The notes under the pieces were generated by a model. That model was not told where the DNA came from, ran no database searches, and saw only the letters and a list, made by a program, of their open reading frames with translations. Positions 7,718 to 13,159 of a stretch of DNA of 25,826 nucleotides are shown here, piece by piece (position 1 is the first letter of the stretch; each line of letters begins with the position of its first letter). The stretch lies in IMG/VR virus record IMGVR_UViG_3300025138_000308, positions 1-25,826 of that record; one strand, written 5' to 3'. Both the position numbers and the translations under genes were made by a program. The stretch comes from a virus.

Positions 7718-8116
7718 TTACATTCCTTGATTTTGCAAATAATTTTGCATCATTTGTTCTTTTATTAGCTGGTCAAAAAGATTATCTTCACGTTGTTGTG
7801 CTTGTATACTTTCTAATTCCATCATTTGTTGTAAATTTTGTTGCTCTCTTGGAGACATTTGCCCTTGAACACCTGTAGGAGCATTATTACGCATATTCAT
7901 AATCTCATCCATATAACTTCTTCTTTGGTCTCCTTGAAACATTCTCATTTCTTGGTCTGATACATTACCTACATTACCTTGCCCTTGCATAGCAGCATTA
8001 GCATTAGCAAACATTTGCCTTTCTCTGTTTGATACATTACCAAATCCTCCTGCTTCAGACATCATAGCCTTTGATTGTATTATTTTAATAAGTTCTGTTA
8101 AGGGCATATTGTTCAT
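7718..8116 (-). CDS. Met/Gln-rich virion-type protein with repeated GNVSxxExxMF
   Basis: A 132-residue protein, low in aromatics and very rich in Met, Gln and Asn. GNVSNRERQMF at 26-36 and GNVSDQEMRMF at 50-60 are internal repeats, with a looser third match (GQMSPREQQNL) at 85-95. The same motif, GNVSDREVAMF, appears in the 505-aa putative ejection protein at 22644-24161, linking the two functionally. Gln/Met-rich helical ends resemble structural or ejection proteins. The start has AGGAAA 6 bases upstream. Exact role unknown; a minor capsid or ejection accessory is my inference. Confidence 0.78.
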   Translation of the reverse strand: MNNMPLTELIKIIQSKAMMSEAGGFGNVSNRERQMFANANAAMQGQGNVGNVSDQEMRMFQGDQRRSYMDEIMNMRNNAPTGVQGQMSPREQQNLQQMMELESIQAQQREDNLFDQLIKEQMMQNYLQNQGM

Positions 8117-8150
8117 AATATTTTCCTGTTTTTATAAATATTTTATTTAG

Positions 8151-8229
8151 TATATACATAGTCTAGACATGTTCTAGACATGGTATAGACTTCGTATAGA
8201 ATAGAGAAGAGAAGAGTAGAGAATAGTAT
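8151..8229. repeat. 11-bp tandem array beside terS (iteron-like)
   Basis: Consecutive 11-mers read TATATACATAG, TCTAGACATGT, TCTAGACATGG, TATAGACTTCG, TATAGAATAGA, then degenerate purine-rich units ending in TAGAGAATAG. The consensus is TMTAKAC plus four bases. The array fills the intergenic space between terS and the next gene. A period near one helical turn puts every unit on the same DNA face, as expected for cooperative protein binding. A TerS-bound packaging site, origin iterons, or a promoter-control region are possible. The same consensus recurs at 13627-13702. Confidence 0.7.
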
Positions 8230-8264
8230 ATAGTTAAAAAATAAAAATTAGGTACTGGCGTTTA

Positions 8265-8804
8265 TTAATCTATTCCAGTAACTACTTTTATGTTTATAGG
8301 GGCACCCCCTTCTCCTGTTAATTCTGTAGTAGTTTTTTCTGACCATTGAGCACGAGTCTTTAACCAAAACATCATAGATGCAGTATCACCTTGTTTAGCT
8401 TTCTCATACAATGTACCAGCAATAACTGCGTTAGCTTCTATACGACCTTTCTCTAATTCATTCTTATAATACTTAGAAAGCGTATCATGAGACATTCCAA
8501 GCACAAGGGCTATATCTTCATACCTAGTACCTACTTTAGATAATTCATAAACCTCATTTCGGGTAGTCGCTAAAATTTGGTGTCGGGGTCTTCCCCTTTT
8601 CCTTCCTGTGGATAACTTCTGCTCATTTTTTAAGCAATCGTCCTGTGATGCAGTCATATCAAGGGGTTGGGTTTGCTTGTCTGTGGATAACTTCTGCTTA
8701 TTACCTTGTGGATAACTTTCTGTTGCTTCTAACTCATTGATTTCATTATGTTTATTATTCATATGTTTAAACGTCTTTTTATAAATTGTTTTTATTCTGT
8801 GCAT
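8265..8804 (-). CDS. terS: Terminase small subunit
   Basis: A 179-residue DNA-recognition subunit of the packaging motor. The conserved part begins at residue 68 with GRKRGRPRHQ. A helix-turn-helix follows at about 94-111 (YEDIALVLGMSHDTLSKYY), then GRIEANAVIAGTLYEKAKQG and ASMMFWLKTRAQWSEK, the usual TerS pattern. The first 67 residues are polar and variable. Their DNA carries several TTATCCACA sites, so the real start may be later: ATG 8762 (codon 15) follows GTTTAAAC as terL does, and ATG 8657 (codon 50) is another option. None has a strong ribosome-binding site. Start uncertain; family call good. Confidence 0.88.
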   Translation of the reverse strand: MHRIKTIYKKTFKHMNNKHNEINELEATESYPQGNKQKLSTDKQTQPLDMTASQDDCLKNEQKLSTGRKRGRPRHQILATTRNEVYELSKVGTRYEDIALVLGMSHDTLSKYYKNELEKGRIEANAVIAGTLYEKAKQGDTASMMFWLKTRAQWSEKTTTELTGEGGAPINIKVVTGID

Positions 8805-8818
8805 AAACCTGTGGATAA
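8607..8818. repeat. Cluster of DnaA-box-like sites in and before terS
   Basis: On the plus strand TGTGGATAA (complement TTATCCACA, the canonical DnaA box) lies at 8607-8615, 8682-8690, 8707-8715 and 8810-8818; TGTGCATAA (TTATGCACA, also a consensus match) lies at 8798-8806. The first two sit inside an 18-bp direct repeat, CTGTGGATAACTTCTGCT. Within terS the sites are read in two different frames (as QKLST and SYPQ), which argues for selection on DNA rather than protein. Candidate host DnaA-binding region. Confidence 0.7.
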
Positions 8819-9142
8819 CATTGGGCTTGTTTTAAGCCCGTTTAAGCTATTATATTTTGCTGTAAGGGGCAAGGTTAAAGAATGTTTAAAGTCTTTATGA
8901 TGAGCCTTGTAGATACTTTCATGAGCCTATTAAACCTTTTACCCCGTTATATTTACGCTTAAATACCTAACCTATTGATTTAAGGCGTTTTAAGCCTTTT
9001 TAAATTCATATGAATAATAGGTATTAAATGCAAATAAAAAGCTCATAGTGAGCCTTGTAGATATGTCAAATTAGATTGATTGTTGAAACGCTTGATTTAA
9101 TAGGGTGAATTATACTATAGAAAGGCTTTATTTTCAAGGCAT
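8819..9142. other. Non-coding AT-rich stretch with hairpin and 15-bp direct repeats
   Basis: No credible gene on either strand. It contains the hairpin GGGCTT-GTTTT-AAGCCC at 8823-8839, and two exact copies of TGAGCCTTGTAGATA at 8901-8915 and 9049-9063. The second copy closes a small hairpin, GCTCA-TAG-TGAGC, at 9041-9053. Near-palindromic GTTTAAAG/CGTTTAAG variants are also present. With DnaA-like boxes on its left edge, it may belong to a replication or regulatory region. Confidence 0.5.
8849..8854 (-). promoter_or_regulatory. Possible -10 element upstream of terS
   Basis: A perfect TATAAT on the minus strand, about 45 bases before ATG 8804. No convincing -35 is present (ACCTTG at 17-base spacing), so it may need an activator such as the Q/sigma-like protein. 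A GGGCTT/AAGCCC hairpin (8823-8839) would lie at the transcript's 5' end. Confidence 0.35.
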
Positions 9143-9167
9143 TAAAAAAGCCCCTAAAAAGGGGCTT
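9143..9167 (-). terminator. Rho-independent terminator, minus strand
   Basis: Read on the minus strand: stem AAGCCCC/GGGGCTT with a six-base loop, followed by a TTTT run. It lies just after the 46-aa gene and would end the SprT operon before transcription reaches terS. Confidence 0.82.
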
Positions 9168-9173
9168 AATTAA

Positions 9174-9382
9174 TTGATACTGTTTAGATTAAGCTACCTC
9201 TAATTTGTGGTCATAAACTAAATCTCTTAATTCACTAACAAATTCTAATGCTAATTCTTTTTCCTCAAGCTCTATCATTTTTTCTGTAGCTTTTAGCAAT
9301 GTATTTAAAAGTTTTGTTTTAGTGTCCATTATTTTTATTTCCTTGTGTTATTAATAAATTTGATACTGTTTAGATTAGGCTA
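9174..9382. repeat. 23-bp direct repeats around the 46-aa gene
   Basis: Copies at 9174-9196 and 9360-9382 (TTGATACTGTTTAGATTA followed by AGCTA or GGCTA) match at 22 of 23 bases, 186 bases apart. Each includes the stop codon and last codons of a gene: the 46-aa gene and the SprT-like gene. The arrangement looks like duplication of a 3' end or insertion of the small gene by homologous recombination. Confidence 0.8.
9189..9329 (-). CDS. 46-aa acidic helical protein
   Basis: Reads MDTKTKLLNTLLKATEKMIE, then a Glu-rich helix and LRDLVYDHKLEVA. It is probably a single amphipathic helix. AAGGAAAT precedes the start by about 9 bases. It lies between the SprT-like gene and a terminator, bracketed by near-identical 23-bp repeats. 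Function unknown. Confidence 0.65.
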   Translation of the reverse strand: MDTKTKLLNTLLKATEKMIELEEKELALEFVSELRDLVYDHKLEVA

Positions 9383-9977
9383 TATCCATTTCAACGCCAC
9401 AATGAGATGGCAAGCCGTAATTATTTATAGCACCGTTAGAACATCTAGCAATAAACCCACAGCATGAACATTCTAATTTAATCATTCTTGTAGATTGTTT
9501 TTTTCTATCTGCTTTTAGATTTATAGAGCCATGCGGATATTTTCCAATCTCTTTAATCCATTCTTTTATTAATTTAGATAATTCAATACCAGCACACGCT
9601 TGAGCATATTTTTTACTTCCGTCCATACCTATTTTTTTACATATAGCTCTAAATTCTTTTCCATGTGCTTTGCTTTTTGGGAATAAATCAGTTTGTATTG
9701 CATGCACTAATTCATGAAGCAATATATCAATAACCTGATACGTATCATCTACAATGGGATTTATGAATATTTCATGTTTACCAATACTCGAAGCTTTAGG
9801 GTTGATATGAACCCCTAAAGTGTCAAATTTAGCTCCAATTCTAGTGTTGGGAGGATAACCGCATGCCACCATAATGTTTTTGCTTAATCTATGTAAATCA
9901 TAATGATTTTTTGCGAATATTAATTGAGCTTTATTTATGATTAAATTTAAATATGTCTCTCTATTTATATTTTTCAT
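9375..9977 (-). CDS. SprT-like zinc metalloprotease
   Basis: A 200-residue protein. HELVH at 89-93 with a third histidine in AHGKEF (H105) forms the zinc-binding catalytic site, with E90 as the general base. The C-terminal part is a zinc ribbon with Cys at about 170, 172/173, 179 and 193. This matches SprT/Spartan-like phage proteins; the eukaryotic relative Spartan cleaves proteins crosslinked to DNA. No signal peptide, so cytoplasmic. The start has AAGGAT 5 bases upstream, and a strong promoter lies ahead. It may remove proteins blocking phage replication or degrade host DNA-bound proteins; the substrate cannot be read from sequence. Confidence 0.88.
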   Translation of the reverse strand: MKNINRETYLNLIINKAQLIFAKNHYDLHRLSKNIMVACGYPPNTRIGAKFDTLGVHINPKASSIGKHEIFINPIVDDTYQVIDILLHELVHAIQTDLFPKSKAHGKEFRAICKKIGMDGSKKYAQACAGIELSKLIKEWIKEIGKYPHGSINLKADRKKQSTRMIKLECSCCGFIARCSNGAINNYGLPSHCGVEMDIA

Positions 9978-10044
9978 TTTGTATCCTTTTAATGTTGTTT
10001 TTTTACAACACCTCCAAAATGGTATTGCGTTGGTGTTGTAGTGT

Positions 10045-10072
10045 ATTTTACACTGTCAATTTATACTGTCAA
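10045..10072 (-). promoter_or_regulatory. Promoter for the SprT operon
   Basis: -35 TTGACA (10067-10072), 16-base spacer, -10 TAAAAT (10045-10050). A second TTGACA (10054-10059) lies inside the spacer, starting 13 bases after the first, an arrangement repeated at 12066-12093. GTTTAAAC at 10083-10090 sits just upstream of the -35. Confidence 0.75.
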
Positions 10073-10090
10073 GTGTTTTATCGTTTAAAC

Positions 10091-10337
10091 ATGCTTATTT
10101 TTTTAATGCTTTGAATCCCTTGCTACATAAGGCTTTCAAGACGGCTTGCAGAATAGCCCCGTATGAGCTTTTTTGTAAACCTCTAATGCTATCCTATCAT
10201 AAAGTGTAAAGATTGATTGACAAGCTTTATATATACCTTAATGAGCTTTTTTAACTAATGCTTAATTTTTAGGCATAATACTTGAGTAATTTATAGGGTT
10301 ATTATGATTTTTAACAAGTGCTTAATTTTTAATCATC
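10091..10337. other. Non-coding AT-rich stretch
   Basis: I see no gene. It contains repeated short words: TGAGCTTTTTT (near 10168 and 10250) and GCTTAATTTTTA (near 10261 and 10320). It lies between the SprT promoter and the DnaA-box/A-tract module and may be part of an origin region. Confidence 0.45.
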
Positions 10338-10453
10338 TGTGGATAAGTCTATAAAAGTTATCCACAATGTATCCACAGCGTTTAAACAGAAAAAAAATAA
10401 AATAAAAATAAAAAAATAATTAAAATAAAAAAATAAAATAAGATTGTTTAAAC
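10338..10453. other. Candidate replication origin: DnaA-like boxes beside an A/T-only tract
   Basis: Two perfect TTATCCACA sites face each other (10338-10346 reverse, 10358-10366 forward) and a one-mismatch copy, GTATCCACA, lies at 10369-10377. Next is GTTTAAAC (10380-10387), then about 50 bases with no G or C and A-rich on one strand (10390-10441), then another GTTTAAAC (10446-10453). Boxes followed by a weakly paired A/T tract is the layout of bacterial origins (DnaA binding plus unwinding element). Confidence 0.5.
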
Positions 10454-10462
10454 AGAAAAATA

Positions 10463-10493
10463 AGACAAAAAAAACCCCGTAAAAAATACGGGG
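10463..10493 (-). terminator. Rho-independent terminator, minus strand
   Basis: Stem CCCCGTA/TACGGGG with a five-T loop on the minus strand, followed by eight T residues. It lies just after the 58-aa gene and would shield the DnaA-box module from read-through. Confidence 0.88.
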
Positions 10494-10511
10494 CTTGTAT
10501 AAAATAAAAAA

Positions 10512-10688
10512 CTATCTCATAAGAAAGAGAGTATCATCACAACGCCCCTTATAATTAGCTGTCAGTTTTTTAGGCTCTTGGCTTGAATCATAAGCAAATG
10601 ATTTCATAACAGGGAATTGCCATAACTTCTGCCCACTTGCACCAATTAAAAAATAGTTTTGTAAAAGTGTTGTTTTAGTAATTTTCAT
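10512..10688 (-). CDS. 58-aa basic protein, unknown
   Basis: Reads MKITKTTLLQNYFLIGASGQ, then KLWQFPVMKSFAYDSSQ and a basic end. AAGGAATC precedes the ATG, a promoter lies upstream at 10728-10756, and a strong terminator follows, so it looks like a stand-alone transcription unit. No family recognised. Confidence 0.65.
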   Translation of the reverse strand: MKITKTTLLQNYFLIGASGQKLWQFPVMKSFAYDSSQEPKKLTANYKGRCDDTLFLMR

Positions 10689-10727
10689 TTTTAAGATTCC
10701 TTTTAAATTAAAAAATGTTACAAGTAC

Positions 10728-10756
10728 ATTAAAACATAAATAATAAATAATGTCAA
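10728..10756 (-). promoter_or_regulatory. Promoter for the 58-aa gene
   Basis: -35 TTGACA (10751-10756), 17-base spacer, -10 TTTAAT (10728-10733) on the minus strand, about 40 bases before ATG 10688. Confidence 0.6.
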
Positions 10757-10763
10757 TTTATAT

Positions 10764-11141
10764 TTATATTAAATCATTGTTTGAACAGTAAGACATAAAA
10801 CGATTATAATATTTTAGTGCTTTTTCTGGCTTTATATTATAGTCGTTTTCTAATGTTTTAACGTGTTCGTCTTCTAATTCTGTGTATTGTAATTCGTAAT
10901 TCATAAATAAATCAAAAGCAATTTTATAGTCTGTTTTTAGTGCTTTTTCTTTTTCAATATTACTTTTTTTTATTTTTTCAAAATCATTAACAAAATTTTT
11001 ATAATTTCTTTTTGGCAAATAACCACCCATGCCAATCCTTACATAAGGTATTAAATTTTTTTCTATTTGACTGTCAAACTGTTCTTTATTAAAAGCAAAA
11101 AATCCTTTGTGATTCTCTAATAAATTATCTATATTAATCAT
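10764..11141 (-). CDS. 125-aa protein, unknown
   Basis: Reads MINIDNLLENHKGFFAFNKE, then PYVRIGMGGYLPKRNYKNF, a Lys/Glu helix and a C-terminal segment with YNIKPEKALKYYNRFMSYC. No family recognised; soluble and mostly helical by composition. The start is unusual: GTTTAAAC (11142-11149) fills the spacer between the GGGAG ribosome-binding site and the ATG, so whatever recognises that palindrome could block translation or transcription here. Confidence 0.75.
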   Translation of the reverse strand: MINIDNLLENHKGFFAFNKEQFDSQIEKNLIPYVRIGMGGYLPKRNYKNFVNDFEKIKKSNIEKEKALKTDYKIAFDLFMNYELQYTELEDEHVKTLENDYNIKPEKALKYYNRFMSYCSNNDLI

Positions 11142-11158
11142 GTTTAAACACTCCCTTT

Positions 11159-11320
11159 TTAATTATATAGTGATGTTGATAAAATTAAATTCCTGCTTAT
11201 ATTATACTTATCGGAAACTTTCCACTCTGCTATTAATGCACATCTTGCTTTTATATATTTTATATCTACATAAACACTATCAACATTTTTTTTAAAAACT
11301 ACTTTATATAATGCTTCCAT
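11159..11320 (-). CDS. 53-aa protein, unknown
   Basis: Reads MEALYKVVFKKNVDSVYVDI, then KYIKARCALIAEWKVSDKYN and a short tail. AAGGGGTG precedes the ATG by about four bases. It sits between the 66-aa and 125-aa genes in the same operon. No family recognised. Confidence 0.65.
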   Translation of the reverse strand: MEALYKVVFKKNVDSVYVDIKYIKARCALIAEWKVSDKYNISRNLILSTSLYN

Positions 11321-11330
11321 AATTCACCCC

Positions 11331-11531
11331 TTATTTATATAATCGTTTATAAAATTTATTTTTAACAGTGCCAAAATTCCTAGAATAAGCATTTACACCA
11401 ATAGTAAAAATAGTATCTGCATCAATATTCCTAGATAATAACAAAGCAATGTATTCTTTTGGAATGGGAGAAAGCCCAAAATGCTTATAAAAATTATTTC
11501 TTATTTCTTTTAACTGATTATTTATATTCAT
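11331..11531 (-). CDS. 66-aa protein, unknown
   Basis: Reads MNINNQLKEIRNNFYKHFGL, then SPIPKEYIALLLSRNIDADT and a basic C-terminus. The N-terminal half looks like a small helical domain, possibly DNA-binding, but no clear helix-turn-helix is visible. First gene of a minus-strand operon with a near-perfect promoter at 11572-11599; AAAGGGAT precedes the start. Confidence 0.68.
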   Translation of the reverse strand: MNINNQLKEIRNNFYKHFGLSPIPKEYIALLLSRNIDADTIFTIGVNAYSRNFGTVKNKFYKRLYK

Positions 11532-11571
11532 AATTTAATCCCTTTTAAAATTAATTTAACTTACAATTAAA

Positions 11572-11599
11572 ATTATATATGTTCTTATTATCTTGTCAA
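11572..11599 (-). promoter_or_regulatory. Near-consensus promoter, 66/53/125-aa operon
   Basis: TTGACA (11594-11599), 16-base spacer, TATAAT (11572-11577) on the minus strand, about 40 bases before ATG 11531. Confidence 0.8.
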
Positions 11600-11654
11600 G
11601 TATTATTTACAATATTATATAAATAAATAAAACTATGTTTAAACAGTTTATTTA

Positions 11655-11685
11655 AACCAAAAAAATAGGGAGCGTTTAAACTCCC
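11655..11685 (-). terminator. Terminator with GTTTAAAC in its loop
   Basis: On the minus strand GGGAG/CTCCC closes a loop containing GTTTAAAC, followed by a T-rich run. It follows the 69-aa gene. The palindrome in the loop (11674-11681) could itself pair or bind a regulator. Confidence 0.65.
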
Positions 11686-11690
11686 TAATA

Positions 11691-11825
11691 AAATTATTAG
11701 CCAACTTAAAAGGATTAAAAAAAACTAATAATTTTTAATCATGGCAAAGAAAATGAATAAAAAAAATTGCCATAAAAAAATAAAAATAAAAAATAAAAAA
11801 TAAAATTAAGCCAATAATTTATTAT
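11691..11825. other. Gene-free A-rich stretch
   Basis: Lies between the terminator and the 69-aa gene. It contains an ATGGCAA/TTGCCAT inverted repeat (11741-11774) with a 20-base loop, then an A/T-only tract. I see no supported gene; a 20-codon Lys-rich frame lacks a ribosome-binding site. Confidence 0.5.
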
Positions 11826-12035
11826 TTAAGTGTTTGGGAGGGCTATCTTGATAGTCCCATTGTCAAGTCTTAATTTAATTTTCTCATTCTTTTTAATAGA
11901 TGATTCTTTAAAAAGTTTAATTGCTTCTTTTTTTGTATAACCAACATATTTAACTTTTTTATTATTTTCTGAAATAATCATTGTATCAAATCCTAAATTA
12001 TTCCAATTTTTACATATAATTTTAATATCAATCAT
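11826..12035 (-). CDS. 69-aa protein, unknown
   Basis: Reads MIDIKIICKNWNNLGFDTMI, then SENNKKVKYVGYTKKEAIKL and KNEKIKLRLDNG near the C-terminus. The latter segment is nearly identical, in protein and DNA, to the end of the adjacent 54-aa gene (KNENIKLRLDKK). A perfect promoter lies ahead at 12066-12093 and an AAAAGGAT ribosome-binding site precedes the ATG. Family not recognised. Confidence 0.7.
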   Translation of the reverse strand: MIDIKIICKNWNNLGFDTMIISENNKKVKYVGYTKKEAIKLFKESSIKKNEKIKLRLDNGTIKIALPNT

Positions 12036-12182
12036 TTTTATATCCTTTTTTATTAATGTAATTTAATTATAGCATGTCAATTCTTTTTGTCAAGTCTTAA
12101 TTTAATATTCTCATTCTTTAAATAATTTCTTGTTGCTCTTTTTTCTTTTGCTGTTGGGTATCTATCGTGATAGTCCCATTGT
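11850..12182. repeat. Two shuffled direct repeats across the 69-aa and 54-aa genes
   Basis: Thirty-two bases (starting TGTCAAGTCTTAATTTAAT) at 11861-11892 recur at 12088-12119 with one mismatch. GATAGTCCCATTGT at 11850-11863 recurs at 12169-12182. The two blocks abut in one copy and are about 50 bases apart in the other. The 32-base block is read in the same frame in both genes; the 14-base block is read in different frames. Confidence 0.85.
12066..12093 (-). promoter_or_regulatory. Consensus promoter for the 69-aa gene
   Basis: TTGACA (12088-12093), 16-base spacer, TATAAT (12066-12071). A second TTGACA (12075-12080) lies in the spacer, as in the SprT promoter. The -35 overlaps the last codons of the 54-aa gene. 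Confidence 0.85.
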
Positions 12183-12241
12183 AATTTTGTTTCTTTACCT
12201 GATTCATTTACTAAAATTTCTGTTACTAAAAACTTTCCCAT
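12077..12241 (-). CDS. 54-aa protein, unknown, shares its end with the 69-aa gene
   Basis: Reads MGKFLVTEILVNESGKETKL, then QWDYHDRYPTAKEKRATRNY and LKNENIKLRLDKKN. AAGGAT precedes the ATG. The C-terminal 12 codons match the neighbouring gene at DNA level, suggesting recombination between paralogous ends. Transcribed from the divergent promoter at 12323-12350, with GTTTAAAC (12279-12286) in the leader. Confidence 0.7.
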   Translation of the reverse strand: MGKFLVTEILVNESGKETKLQWDYHDRYPTAKEKRATRNYLKNENIKLRLDKKN

Positions 12242-12322
12242 AAAAAATAATCCTTAAAAAAATAAAAAAATAAAGGGCGTTTAAACTTATTTAATTTAGT
12301 ACGATTTAGTACCATATAAAAA

Positions 12323-12350
12323 ATCATAGCACGTAAATATATCTTGTCAA
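12323..12350 (-). promoter_or_regulatory. Leftward promoter of the divergent pair
   Basis: TTGACA (12345-12350), 16-base spacer, TATGAT (12323-12328). Its -35 is four bases from the rightward -35, giving the perfect palindrome TGTCAA-GGGG-TTGACA apart from the G core. Confidence 0.8.
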
Positions 12351-12354
12351 GGGG

Positions 12355-12382
12355 TTGACATAATTATTTTATGTGTCATTAT
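12355..12382 (+). promoter_or_regulatory. Rightward early promoter
   Basis: TTGACA (12355-12360) followed at 16 bases by CATTAT (12377-12382), a weak -10. The spacer holds an imperfect inverted repeat (TGACATAA and TTATGTGTCA), an operator-like arrangement. It drives the early operon starting at 12415. Confidence 0.65.
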
Positions 12383-12414
12383 GTATTTACATTAATAAAA
12401 AAAGGGTAAACAAT

Positions 12415-12588
12415 ATGACTATAAAAAACCAAGAAATTAAAGAACTTAAAATATCAGAACTACAAAAATTTTTATTAGAAAGTATTTTATGGAAGTGGGT
12501 AAGTATTAATAAATGGGATAAAGAAAAAGCAAAACAAATAAGAAATATATTAAGACAAGTAGAAGATTTAAGGTTTAAACAAAACTAA
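12415..12588 (+). CDS. 57-aa early leader protein, unknown
   Basis: Reads MTIKNQEIKELKISELQKFL, then LESILWKWVSINKWDKEKAK and a helical end. A longer frame starting at 12373 would overlap the promoter and begins with an unlikely MSLCIYINKK, so I use ATG 12415, which follows GGGTAAA. First gene of the early operon. No family recognised. Confidence 0.65.
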   Translation: MTIKNQEIKELKISELQKFLLESILWKWVSINKWDKEKAKQIRNILRQVEDLRFKQN

Positions 12589-12747
12589 ATGAAAACTAAA
12601 ATAATACAATTAGCAATAGATAATTATGAGAGTGGAGTTGTATATGCACTTGATGATTGGTTAGAGCTAAAAGACGAATACTTTATAAGTAATTTTGGTT
12701 TTCTAAATAAAAAGAAAATTCCAATAATAGAAGAGGAGAATGAATGA
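12589..12747 (+). CDS. 52-aa early protein, unknown
   Basis: Reads MKTKIIQLAIDNYESGVVYA, then LDDWLELKDEYFISNFGFLN and a basic/acidic end. The ATG directly abuts the upstream stop (TAAATG) and the end overlaps the next gene. No family recognised. Confidence 0.65.
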   Translation: MKTKIIQLAIDNYESGVVYALDDWLELKDEYFISNFGFLNKKKIPIIEEENE

Positions 12748-12869
12748 TGAATGATAAACAATCAGGAGATTACTTCGGAGACGAAGACGAGATAGAAGCA
12801 GAACGTAGGGAAATAGAAGAAAATGACCCTAGACATGAACGTAACGCTGATGATGAGGAGAACGTGTGA
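12744..12869 (+). CDS. 41-aa very acidic early protein
   Basis: Reads MMNDKQSGDYFGDEDEIEAE, then RREIEENDPRHERNADDEEN and Val. Over a third of residues are Asp or Glu. GAGGAG lies 5 bases before the first of two tandem ATGs. It overlaps both neighbours. Small acidic early phage proteins often act as DNA mimics or host-enzyme inhibitors; that is speculation here. Confidence 0.55.
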   Translation: MMNDKQSGDYFGDEDEIEAERREIEENDPRHERNADDEENV

Positions 12870-13114
12870 TGGAAAAATTAGAAAAAGAATATCAAATAGG
12901 GTATGAATTAGGAATAAATTTGATAGATAAATTAGGAGTTGTAACAAAAGAACAACCTAATGTAAATCATTTGGCAGGAGTTTTATCCTGTATATTAAAT
13001 TTTGCATATTTTTCTGCACCTAATGATAATGCTGTTAATGAATTAATTAAAGTTTGTAAAAAAACTGCAAAAGAAAACATTGTTAAACATGAAAGTTCTG
13101 TTGACATACAGTAA
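12869..13114 (+). CDS. 81-aa early protein, unknown
   Basis: Reads MEKLEKEYQIGYELGINLID, then VNHLAGVLSCILNFAYFSAP and a Lys-rich end. The middle is a hydrophobic helix pair, perhaps an oligomerisation core rather than a true membrane segment. The ATG overlaps the upstream stop (TGATG); GAGGAG lies upstream. No family recognised. Confidence 0.7.
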   Translation: MEKLEKEYQIGYELGINLIDKLGVVTKEQPNVNHLAGVLSCILNFAYFSAPNDNAVNELIKVCKKTAKENIVKHESSVDIQ

Positions 13115-13159
13115 TGCAGCAATTAGAATAGACATTCAATTAATATTTACGGAGTAGAA

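Noticed and set aside
8151-8229. CRISPR-like array
   Set aside because: Units are 11 bases with no spacers; iteron-like rather than CRISPR.
8819-10511. tRNA genes in the gene-poor region
   Set aside because: I looked for acceptor/T-loop patterns on both strands and found none; hairpins present are terminators or short palindromes.
11741-11803. 20-codon Lys-rich plus-strand frame
   Set aside because: No ribosome-binding site, opposite to local transcription, and made of an A-tract.
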